Part shown: positions 32,386-39,500 of the stretch, one piece after another
How the letters are laid out: each line of letters opens with the position of its first letter
Position numbering within the stretch: position 1 is the stretch's first letter
Source of the DNA: Bacteroidales bacterium
GTDB lineage: Bacteria; Bacteroidota; Bacteroidia; Bacteroidales; F082
DNA length: 46,018 nt
Direction of reading: 5' to 3'
Assembly: GCA_024400455.1 (NCBI GenBank)
Contig: JAKSMU010000015.1
Location: 1-46,018, forward strand
The notes under the pieces: generated by a model
Told to the model about the DNA's origin: nothing
Databases searched by the model: none
What the model saw: only the letters and a program-made list of their open reading frames with translations
Translations under genes and position numbers: made by a program

Positions 32386-33513
32386 ATGAAAGACATCATC
32401 GAACTGAGACACCTGCTGCACGCAAATGCAGAGCTTTCCGAACAGGAAATAGAGACCAATCGCATTCTGAATGAATGGGTTAGCAAAACGAATCCCGATT
32501 TGCAGATTGAGAGAATCGGGGGCTATGGCTTGGCTGCCTTGTACAAAGGAAAAGAGCCGGGCAAGCGTGTTTTGATCCGTGGCGACATCGACGCCTTGCA
32601 TATCCCTGAACCGAATAATATGAGTTATCGCTCTCAGCATGAGGGGGTCTCTCACAAATGTGGGCATGATGGCCATGCTGCCATTTTGTGTGGCTTGGCA
32701 AGCCTGCTGACCGATTGCCGTCCGGAAAAAGGTGAAATCGTCTTGCTCTTCCAGCCTGCCGAGGAGACGGGACAAGGGGCAAAAGCCATCTTGCGTGACC
32801 CGCAATTCGAAAAAATACTGCCCGATACGGCATACGGTCTGCATAACCTGCCGGGGTTCGAGGCGGGACAGATCTTAGTCCGGAAAGGTTGTTTTGCCGC
32901 GGCTTCCTTCGGCTTGAAACTGGTCTTTGAGGGCAAGACCGCACATGCTTCGCAACCTGAAACGGGCAAGAATCCATCGGAATTGCTTGCCGTCCTCATC
33001 CATCAGCTGGAGAAGAAACGTGAGATGCTGAAGGAAGTGAAGCCTTTGACCACTTTCGTCATCACGCATGCCGTCTTAGGCGAAGAGACCTTTGGCGTGG
33101 CACCGGGTCATGCCGAGATTTGGCTCACGCTCCGCAGCTTCGATGATAAGCATCTTGAACTGCTGGCCGACCAGGTCATTTCTTTGTGCCAAGCCAAGGC
33201 AAAGGACTATCTGTTCGATTTCAGTTTTTCTATGCACGAGGCTTTTGCCGCCACCAACAGCAGCGATGCCAATGTGACGGTCATCGAGAATGCGGCTAAG
33301 CGTTTGGGACTCAGTCTTGGTCATCTTACCGAGCCTTTCCGCTGGTCGGAGGACTTCGGCCGTTTCGGTGCCGTGTGTCCGGTAGGCTTCTTCGGACTGG
33401 GTTCGGGCTATGCCCAACCTGCCTTGCACAATCCGGAATATGATTTCCCGGATGCCATCCTTGAGGCGGGCATCAACATGTTTGCGGAAATCATCAATGA
33501 GGAATTGGGATAG
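32386..33513 (+). CDS. M20 family amidohydrolase (hippurate hydrolase-like)
   Basis: 375-aa metallohydrolase of the M20D amidohydrolase/aminoacylase group. Visible metal-site motifs are HKCGHDGHA (Cys92, His95 and His97 region), PAEETGQGA with Glu126/Glu127, and the GLHNLPGFEAG segment. A dimerisation lid domain occupies roughly residues 180-290. It probably hydrolyses N-acyl amino acids in the cytosol, as no signal peptide is seen; the exact substrate cannot be read from sequence. The start MKDIIELRHLLHANAEL matches the family N-terminus. It is monocistronic with its own very close promoter. Confidence 0.88.
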   Translation: MKDIIELRHLLHANAELSEQEIETNRILNEWVSKTNPDLQIERIGGYGLAALYKGKEPGKRVLIRGDIDALHIPEPNNMSYRSQHEGVSHKCGHDGHAAILCGLASLLTDCRPEKGEIVLLFQPAEETGQGAKAILRDPQFEKILPDTAYGLHNLPGFEAGQILVRKGCFAAASFGLKLVFEGKTAHASQPETGKNPSELLAVLIHQLEKKREMLKEVKPLTTFVITHAVLGEETFGVAPGHAEIWLTLRSFDDKHLELLADQVISLCQAKAKDYLFDFSFSMHEAFAATNSSDANVTVIENAAKRLGLSLGHLTEPFRWSEDFGRFGAVCPVGFFGLGSGYAQPALHNPEYDFPDAILEAGINMFAEIINEELG

Positions 33514-33540
33514 TGTCTTGAGTGAACTTGCAATTCACGT

Positions 33541-33630
33541 CGCGATAGCGTTCTGTATCGCGACAGCGTCCCACTTTGCGATAGCGTCTCACATCGCGAC
33601 AGCGTTCTGCATCGCGACAGCGTCATTCCC
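33541..33630. repeat. 18-bp tandem repeat, five copies
   Basis: Five consecutive 18-bp units start at 33541, 33559, 33577, 33595 and 33613. All begin with CGCGA(T/C)AGCGT or TGCGATAGCGT, and the last 7 bases vary. The fifth unit runs directly into a REP-like palindrome. Confidence 0.88.
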
Positions 33631-33646
33631 GCGCAGGCGGGAATCT
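33620..33646. repeat. REP-like palindrome A
   Basis: The core ATTCCCGCGCAGGCGGGAAT (33625-33644) is a hairpin with an 8-bp stem. It fits the pattern ATTCCC-N8-GGGAAT known as dRS3 in Neisseria, and related dispersed repeats are found in many bacteria. It forms an inverted pair with the copy at 33726-33752 (25 of 27 bases). Confidence 0.8.
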
Positions 33647-33725
33647 CATTCCAAACTTCAGTGTCGAAAAAACATATCATGAGCCCCTAATCTTTTCGAA
33701 CCACACTTAGTCGGAAATCAAGATA

Positions 33726-33752
33726 AGACTCCCGCCTGCGCGGGAGTGACGC
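33726..33752. repeat. REP-like palindrome B
   Basis: The core ACTCCCGCCTGCGCGGGAGT (33728-33747) is the inverted partner of palindrome A. The outer TGACGC matches GCGTCA of the first copy in inverted orientation. The A>G and T>C differences keep the stem paired. Confidence 0.8.
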
Positions 33753-33774
33753 TTCATGGTGAGGGGAGTATGTC

Positions 33775-33806
33775 AAAAAAGGAGACCAACTTGCGTCAGT
33801 CTCCTT
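33775..33806 (-). terminator. Intrinsic terminator after the TPR-type lipoprotein gene
   Basis: GGAGAC and GTCTCC flank a 12-nt loop; on the minus strand the stem is followed by TTTTTT. It lies 25 bp past the stop at 33831. Confidence 0.85.
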
Positions 33807-33830
33807 CGTGTGGTCGCCTAATGTCGGAAA

Positions 33831-34367
33831 TCAAATAGCCGGTATGGAATCGATGATGTTCTTCTCTTCGAACTCGCGGATGATCTCTTCCGGGGTCTTG
33901 CCGAGGTTGATGATGGCTTGTTCAGCCACAGGTGCGAATTCGCTGTCCGGATATTCGGCAATCAGCTTTTCATAGAGCATCTTGGCCTTGCCCAGTTCGC
34001 CTAACTTGTCTTCATAGACCATAGTGCCGAGCATGAACATGCCCACAGGGGTCTTGTCGTAATTGGGGTATTGCTTGTAAAGCTGTTCCTCGATTTCGAT
34101 GGCTTTCTGTGGTTCGAGATAACCGACAGCAATCTCCAATGCCTTGAACAGCCATTCAGGGGCGTCTTCGGCTTCAGGGTTTTCGTTGACGTACTGGCAG
34201 AACATGTCGACAACGCCAGGAACGGCTTCCGTGTTAGCCGTCATGTCTTCGTTGAAAAGCGTTTTTTCTGCCTTCTTCAGGTCTTCAACATTCAGTTTGC
34301 CGTTGCCGCAAGCCATCATCGTGACAGCCAGTGCAGCAATCATTGTGAATCTAATGAATTGTTTCAT
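33831..34367 (-). CDS. Lipoprotein with tetratricopeptide-like repeats
   Basis: 178-aa protein with a type II signal peptide ending in VTMMAC, so Cys20 should carry lipid. The mature part is helical and resembles TPR units: PEWLFKALEIAVGYLEPQKAIEIEEQLYKQYPN, then GELGKAKMLYEKLIAEYPDSEFA, as in outer-membrane BamD-like or tol-pal associated TPR lipoproteins, though far shorter than BamD. It follows def by 22 bp and is last in the ruvX-def unit. Partner unknown. Confidence 0.75.
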   Translation of the reverse strand: MKQFIRFTMIAALAVTMMACGNGKLNVEDLKKAEKTLFNEDMTANTEAVPGVVDMFCQYVNENPEAEDAPEWLFKALEIAVGYLEPQKAIEIEEQLYKQYPNYDKTPVGMFMLGTMVYEDKLGELGKAKMLYEKLIAEYPDSEFAPVAEQAIINLGKTPEEIIREFEEKNIIDSIPAI

Positions 34368-34389
34368 CGTTTATTATTTTAATTGTGTT

Positions 34390-34959
34390 TTATCTTCTAT
34401 TCTTCTTTTTCGGGAAAATCATTCTGTAGTCTACATCGCACTTGCCTTCCGAGATGTTGCGCAACTTGCCGCTCAGGAGGGTCTTGCGAAGGGGCGCGAT
34501 TCTGTCGACATGGACGTGACCTTCCAGATGGTCGTATTCGTGCTGGACGATACGGGCGCGGATGCCTTCGAGCACCTCTTCGTGTTCCACGAAGTTCTCG
34601 TCTTGGTAGCGGATGCGGATCTTGTCCTTGCGGACGACTTCTTCAAAGATGTTGGGCACACTCAGGCAGCCTTCCTTGAAAGTGACGTCATCGCCGAAGA
34701 ACTCGAGGATTTCGGCATTGATGAACACCTGCTTGAAGCCTTTGCCGTCAGGGTAGTCGGGATAGAACGGGTTGCCGTCGACGATGAAAAGGCGGATGGA
34801 TTTGTTGACTTGAGGAGCGGCCAGACCGACGCCTTCGGAATGGGCCAGCGTCTCCCACATGTCTTGTAGGAGTTTGTCTAATTCGGGATAGTCAGGGCCG
34901 ATTTCAGCGGCTACTGCCTTGAGGACCGGATGTCCGTATGCTACGATGGGTAATATCAT
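34390..34959 (-). CDS. def: Peptide deformylase
   Basis: Metalloenzyme removing the formyl group from nascent proteins, 189 aa. The three family motifs are present: GVGLAAPQ at residues 43-50, EGCLSVP at 96-102 with the metal-binding Cys, and QHEYDHLEG at 139-147 with two metal-binding His and the catalytic Glu. No TAnnTTTG box lies in the 200 bp upstream, which is largely a 7-bp repeat array, so it is probably read through from ruvX. Confidence 0.96.
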   Translation of the reverse strand: MILPIVAYGHPVLKAVAAEIGPDYPELDKLLQDMWETLAHSEGVGLAAPQVNKSIRLFIVDGNPFYPDYPDGKGFKQVFINAEILEFFGDDVTFKEGCLSVPNIFEEVVRKDKIRIRYQDENFVEHEEVLEGIRARIVQHEYDHLEGHVHVDRIAPLRKTLLSGKLRNISEGKCDVDYRMIFPKKKNRR

Positions 34960-35018
34960 TATTGTGTTTAATTGTTTGTAGTTGAATTGTTTATTCGTTT
35001 GTTTTCTTGACTTTCTGG

Positions 35019-35171
35019 TTTACGGTTTTCAGTTTACAGTTTTCGGTTTACCGATTACTGATAACCGACAACCGATAACCGATTACTGATAACCGATAAC
35101 TGATAACCGACAACCGACAACCGATAACCGATAACTGATAACCGATTACTGATAACCGACAACCGATAACC
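35019..35171. repeat. 7-bp minisatellite, about 22 units
   Basis: From 35050 to 35168 there are 17 uninterrupted 7-bp units of the types ACCGATA, ACCGATT, ACTGATA and ACCGACA. The 7-bp phase extends leftwards to 35019 through diverged units (TTTACGG, TTTTCAG, TTTACAG, TTTTCGG). The array ends 2 bp before the ruvX stop codon and separates ruvX from def. Such arrays can change in length by slippage. Confidence 0.92.
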
Positions 35172-35172
35172 A

Positions 35173-35595
35173 TTACAAAGAACGATTTAAAGACGACATA
35201 TACGATTGCAAGATAATAGTTGCGCTGATGGTGTCGACCAAGGTCTTGTCTTGCCGCTGTTTCTTTTTCAGTCCGGCATCGAGCATGGCTTGGTGGGCGA
35301 GGACCGAGGTGAAACGTTCGTCGTAACGGACGATTTTCATGTCGGGCAGCAGCTTGCGCAGGCGGTTGATGATGGGTTCGATGTATTGCGTGGAGTCGGA
35401 GGGGTTGTTGTGCATGTCTTTCGGCTCGCCGATGACGATGGTTTCCACTTCCTCTTTCTTTACGTAATCGACCACAAAATCAGGGAGTTTGGCGGCCTCC
35501 ACCGTCGTCAGCCCGTTTGCGATGATCTGCAATGGGTCGGTGACGGCAACGCCACAGCGTTTTCTCCCCAAGTCGATAGCCATGATTCTTGCCAT
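35173..35595 (-). CDS. ruvX: RuvX/YqgF family Holliday-junction resolvase-like protein
   Basis: 140-aa RNase H-fold nuclease implicated in 16S rRNA 5'-end maturation and formerly named as a putative Holliday-junction resolvase. The start MARIMAIDLGRKRCGVAVTD contains the first catalytic Asp (Asp7); IVIGEPKDMHNNPS and VRYDERFTSVLA are the other family motifs. A -7 box lies 27 bp upstream. The stop borders the 7-bp repeat array. Confidence 0.93.
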   Translation of the reverse strand: MARIMAIDLGRKRCGVAVTDPLQIIANGLTTVEAAKLPDFVVDYVKKEEVETIVIGEPKDMHNNPSDSTQYIEPIINRLRKLLPDMKIVRYDERFTSVLAHQAMLDAGLKKKQRQDKTLVDTISATIILQSYMSSLNRSL

Positions 35596-35621
35596 TTCCT
35601 ATACCTTATTTTATTAGCGTG

Positions 35622-35629
35622 CAAAAATA
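35622..35629 (-). promoter_or_regulatory. -7 promoter element for ruvX-def-TPR lipoprotein
   Basis: TATTTTTG on the minus strand is an exact TAnnTTTG match followed by CACGC. The leader would be about 20 nt. Confidence 0.6.
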
Positions 35630-35667
35630 CAATTTATTTGGGAAATCCGTGCCTTTTGTTTTGCGAC

Positions 35668-35703
35668 AAAAAAAGCGGAAAACCAACTGATTTTCCGCTT
35701 TTG
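35668..35703 (-). terminator. Terminator after tRNA-His
   Basis: AAAAGCGGAAAA pairs with TTTTCCGCTTTT around a GGTTGG-type loop; the minus strand ends in a T-run. It lies directly past the tRNA 3' end. Confidence 0.85.
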
Positions 35704-35711
35704 CTTTCATC

Positions 35712-35789
35712 TGGGGTGGAAGGTGGGATTCGAACCCACGACCCACGGAACCACAATCCGGTACTCTAACCAACTGAGCTACATCCACC
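35712..35789 (-). tRNA. tRNA-His (anticodon GUG), CCA encoded
   Basis: The minus strand starts GGTGGATGTAGCTCAG, so the extra G(-1) of tRNA-His is encoded and pairs with C73. The anticodon loop reads TTGTGGT (GUG), and the T-arm is GTGGGTTCGAATCCCAC. The 3' CCA is genomic, unlike the tRNA-Leu of this window. Position 6 opposite 67 is a T-T mismatch in the acceptor stem. Confidence 0.95.
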
Positions 35790-35805
35790 ATCTGATTTGC
35801 GACTG

Positions 35806-35813
35806 CAAAAATA
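35806..35813 (-). promoter_or_regulatory. -7 promoter element for tRNA-His
   Basis: TATTTTTG on the minus strand matches TAnnTTTG exactly, 17 bp upstream of the tRNA 5' end. Confidence 0.6.
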
Positions 35814-35907
35814 GTACTTTTTTCTGATATGGAAGCTTTTTTTGAAGAAAAAAATCTGAAACTTGTTCTTTTTTACTTTGTTTCAGCATTTTGGAGAGAC
35901 ATATTTA

Positions 35908-36047
35908 TCACAAAACTTTCAAAACCACAGCAAAACTTTGTTCAAGGTAGGGAAGCGGCCAACCGGCACGCTTCCAACGGCGGCCCGGTTGGGCGCCGTT
36001 TCAACCCATGAAAAATAGGTTTTGGAAATGTTTTGAAAGTTTTGTGA
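35908..36047 (+). repeat. 140-bp structured inverted-repeat element, copy R1
   Basis: Bounded by perfect 18-bp terminal inverted repeats (TCACAAAACTTTCAAAAC). Two abutting hairpins fill the centre: GGAAGCG/CGCTTCC (35951-35975) and AACGGCG/CGCCGTT (35976-36000), each a 7-bp stem with an 11-nt loop. The loops contain CCAACCGG and CCGGTTGG, which are fully complementary. The element lies 15 bp past the stop of the 92-aa gene on the minus strand. It has no coding capacity of its own. Confidence 0.92.
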
Positions 36048-36062
36048 CATAGTCATTCTCAT

Positions 36063-36341
36063 TTATTCTTTCCCCTTCTTCTTGGCTACAGCATAGGCAG
36101 CACCCATGCCGATGAGCAGCAAAGCGCCTGAACCAAGCGGAACAGAGGCGTCCTGATTGCCTGAGGCGCCGTGATTAGGCAGCAGAGGCATGTTGGTGTT
36201 AGTTCTGTCGTTTCCGTAATCAGGTGTTTCGCCACGGCCGAAAAGGCCGCCACCCTGAGGTTGGCTGTTGCCGAAATACTGTGCTGAAGCACCAAATGTC
36301 ATGCCAAGAACGATTGCAATTGTCAATACTAATTTCTTCAT
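36063..36341 (-). CDS. Small exported protein with C-terminal helix and basic tail (copy 1)
   Basis: 92-aa protein. Residues 1-20 are a signal peptide ending ASA-Q. Residues 21-66 form a Gly/Asn/Pro-rich linker (GGGLFGRGETPDYGNDR). From residue 68, PLGSGALLLIGMGAAYAVA is a hydrophobic helix followed by KKKGKE. This tripartite end (short motif, helix, basic tail) resembles protein-sorting signals and in particular the PID-CTERM type I recall from Flavobacteria, but the match is from memory. The first 46 residues are identical to the 90-aa paralogue at 41138-41410. It follows a giant T9SS-sorted protein with element R2 between them. Confidence 0.75.
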   Translation of the reverse strand: MKKLVLTIAIVLGMTFGASAQYFGNSQPQGGGLFGRGETPDYGNDRTNTNMPLLPNHGASGNQDASVPLGSGALLLIGMGAAYAVAKKKGKE

Positions 36342-36383
36342 TTCTTATTACGTGTTTATTATTTGTTCATATTTTTAATTGTA

Positions 36384-36523
36384 TCACAAAACTTTCAAAA
36401 CCACAGCAAAACTTTGTTCAAGGTAAGGAAGCGGCCAACCGGCACGCTTCCAACGGCGGCCCGGTTGGGCGCCGTTTCAACCCCTGAAAAACAGGTTTTG
36501 GAAATGTTTTGAAAGTTTTGTGA
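36384..36523 (+). repeat. 140-bp structured inverted-repeat element, copy R2
   Basis: Same length, terminal repeats, double hairpin and orientation as R1, with a handful of substitutions outside the stems (for example CCCCTGAAAAACAGG instead of CCCATGAAAAATAGG). It lies between the stop of the 1456-aa gene (18 bp away) and the start of the 92-aa gene (42 bp away). Confidence 0.92.
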
Positions 36524-36541
36524 CATATTCATTCTCATTTA

Positions 36542-39500
36542 TTATTCAACAACAATCTTTTGTGTCATGCCGTTGAGGTTGATGATGTACAAGCCAGCCT
36601 TCAGGTTGAGGGCCTTGTTGTAGCTGCCGCTGACGGTTTCGGTGCTGATGACGCGACCGAGTTCGTCGACGATCTGCAGGGTGGCTTCGCCATCGATGTT
36701 GTCGATGACCAGGTTGCCGTCGCTCATGAATGCGAAGTTGCTGTCTGAACTTTCCGAAGCGGTATTGTTCACACCGAACACCAGTTTGAAGCGTGATGCA
36801 TAGTCTGAAGTCTTGGCCTCGAAGGTGTAGCTTGGCGTGCTGAGCAAGTCGACATCCATGCCGGTCTTGTTATCGATGAGGTGGATGTAGTGTGCATTCA
36901 CGTTCTCGGTGTTGACGGTGATGGTGTAGCTGCCGTTTCTTTCGGCCTTGAAGCTGACCGGGATTTCGCCTTCGGCTTCGCTGCTGATGGCTGCAAATTC
37001 TTCGCCGTGCTTAGCCAAGCGGATGTTGGTGTGGTCAGGGTTGAGCATGAACTTGTGCAGGTCGTTGGCACCATCGAAACGGACGATGGCGCGGTCGATG
37101 ACATTGCCACGGTTCTGGCTGACGTTGAGGCTCAATGCGTTTGGAGCTGTAACAGGAGCTGTCGTGCTGAGAGTGACGCTTTGGTCTTCTGGTGTAGCTT
37201 CAACAAAGAAACCTTCGCTAGGAGCAATGGTAGCCGAACCTTCATTGATGACGAATTCTCCATCCGCCATTGTGTAGAAGTTGTAACCGTTAACGTAAGC
37301 ATCGCAAGCGTATGGGTTGCCGATGAGGTTGAAACCAGGGAAGTCGATGCCTTCGCCAGCATTTGCATAGGTGAGTTCAATGTTGCTTGAACCTGCAGGA
37401 GTGAGATTGCCAGCGAATTCGAGGGTAGTGGTAGCACTGTTTGCATAGAGGTAACCGGTGCCATTTGCAACGGATGGCGACGATTTTATGTTGATCCATT
37501 CATTACCTTCTCCATCACCTGCTGGATTGAAGGTGTAGAGGTCGTAGCTGTTGTTGGTAAGGTTGGCAACAGTTGTCTCGTCTGTCGGGTTGGCGATGAG
37601 GTAGTAGTTGTCTCTGGTGTCGCTGTAGCCGGTGATGTCCTTTTCGAAGGTGGCGTTGATGGCTTCTGTGCCAGTGTAGTAGAATTGGGCGCCATCTTTA
37701 AACACGAAGTTGGCGGCATCTTCATTCCTGAACAAGCCATTGGCGTTCATTTCCAGTCTGCCCGTAACGGTAAGGCTTCGGTCATCCTTGATAATGATGT
37801 TGTTTGTGTTTGCGTCGGTTACTTCGCCATCGGTGAGCACTTTAGTCATATAGTAGGTCTTGGAAACTTCCCTGCTATGTACGAGGTAAAATTCGGCTTC
37901 TTGATACGTGTCTTTATCGATGGTTGCAACGGTATTAAAGCGCTCAAGATTGTTATCGTATGCTATGTAGCGGCCGTTTTGGCTGTCTTTTATGAGATTA
38001 AGGCGATCATCTGGATAGATGGTGAAATTGTAGTCATAAATATAGCTCCATGTGTTGCAGGCCGAGGTGCCGCACATATTGGCGGGCGCTAAATTTCCTT
38101 CTGAATCATCGCTCAAGGTCTGTTGCCCGTCGAATTTGTCGTTGAAGTTGAATTTCCAATTGCCAGATTCGCCACTGACGGTGAAAATGACTGCATCAGA
38201 TGGAATGAGGTCGATTTTGCCCCAAGAAATGCTGACATTGCTTTTTTCAAAATGATTATTGGATGAGTTGCTCCTTTGGCAAAGTATTTTGCCCTTCCTT
38301 TCGTTTGCAATGACCAGCTGGTCGCCGACTGACAGATCAGAGTGGCCTGCAACATCCCCGTCTTTTATAATCCCATACAATTCAGTGACATTTTCAACAT
38401 ATTTGAATACGGCATACACATCGGTGAAGTCGGAAGCTTTCGTAACGTAAGCCGGTGCATTCCTGGTGTAGGTCTCAATGTCAGTGGTCGTCCAGCCGCA
38501 GAAGCTGAGGCCTTCGGGTGTGTTGTCGCAGTCAGGAAGTGCTTGACCGTAGGTGAACGTGCTTTGTGTCTCAACGCCATTCGAGTGCATCTTGATGGTG
38601 TATTCCGGAGCATCGCCTTGCGTGTAGAACAAGGTGGTCATTGGGGCGAATGCCAGTTTTTCAAGTTTTTCGCTTTCGTAAACATCTTTATACCATGCAA
38701 TAGCACCGTAGTCTTGGTCCTTCTCTATGCCAAGGAAGTCGAGTTTCGTATAATCATAACCTCCCCATGTCGTTTGATTGAAGGTGATTGCCAGGTTGCC
38801 GCCCATATAGATGAATGGCGTGCTGAAGTCGAAGCACAGTTCCGTGTTGCCGTTGGAAGTTATCAGGTGACCTTCGAAAAATTTGGTGGCGCCTTCGTCA
38901 TCGAGGCTGATGAAATCGCTCATTGTTTCTTGGTCTACTTCGGTAATGTAGCCGTCGTACGACTTCTCGTATGAAGCAGTGACAGGGAGATCCCTTCCAG
39001 GATTGACATGGAACATGATCCTATTGATTCTTCCGCCTGCCTCAATTGAAGTGAGCTGGCTGGCAGGAATGATGAATTGCGAGATGGCGGAGATGTTGAG
39101 GCCGTAAGTGTAAGCGGGGGATTTCTGGCTTGTCGCGGTCCCTTCGTTTACGGTGACTGACTCCATGAAGGTTGCTGTAACGCTGACATTGCTTTCCGGC
39201 ATCGTGAACTTTTTGCAGTCAACGGCAATCTGCTGGCCATTGTCGTCGGTCACGGTCAATGTGTACAAGGAGTAGTTCTCTGCAGGCGTAATGTTGAGTG
39301 TTACCGTGGTGCCGCCCAGGATGTTGGCGTTTGGCGTGGCCGTAATGCTTCCGTTTTCGATGTTTTCGTCAATGGTGACAGCGAAACGCGGGCGCAGTTT
39401 GACCACCGGCTCAACAAGGGCGTTTGGATAAGTCATGATGAAAGTGTTGCCTTCGATACGGTAGCCGTTGACCGCCCAATGGTCCAATTCATAGCTGTTG

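Larger units (their letters stand above)
33514..33830. other. Repeat-rich intergenic region
   Basis: About 317 bp without a supported gene. It holds an 18-bp tandem array, two REP-like palindromes in opposite orientation, and a minus-strand terminator, each listed separately. Antisense frames here are translations of the repeats. Confidence 0.7.

Noticed and set aside
32257..32977. Long antisense frames opposite the start of the M20 gene
   Set aside because: They mirror codon structure of a clear metallohydrolase on the plus strand and have no family features.
33408..33682. Short frames on both strands with repeated hexapeptides and the peptides IPACAGMT or FPRRRES
   Set aside because: These are well-known spurious translations of REP-like palindromes and tandem repeats, and they overlap the amidohydrolase 3' end.
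35019..35171. 7-bp array and 18-bp array considered as CRISPR
   Set aside because: Units are far too short and have no unique spacers, and no cas genes are present.
35829..36011. Plus-strand frames across R1 and R2 ending in the same peptide (EAANRHASNGGPVGRRFNP)
   Set aside because: The shared ending is a translation of the repeated structured element, whose substitutions follow base pairing and not codon positions. No start signal or family features.
35908..36047. R elements as plain intrinsic terminators
   Set aside because: There is no U-run after either hairpin, and the conserved 140-bp length with 18-bp terminal repeats is not explained by termination alone. A termination role in addition remains possible.
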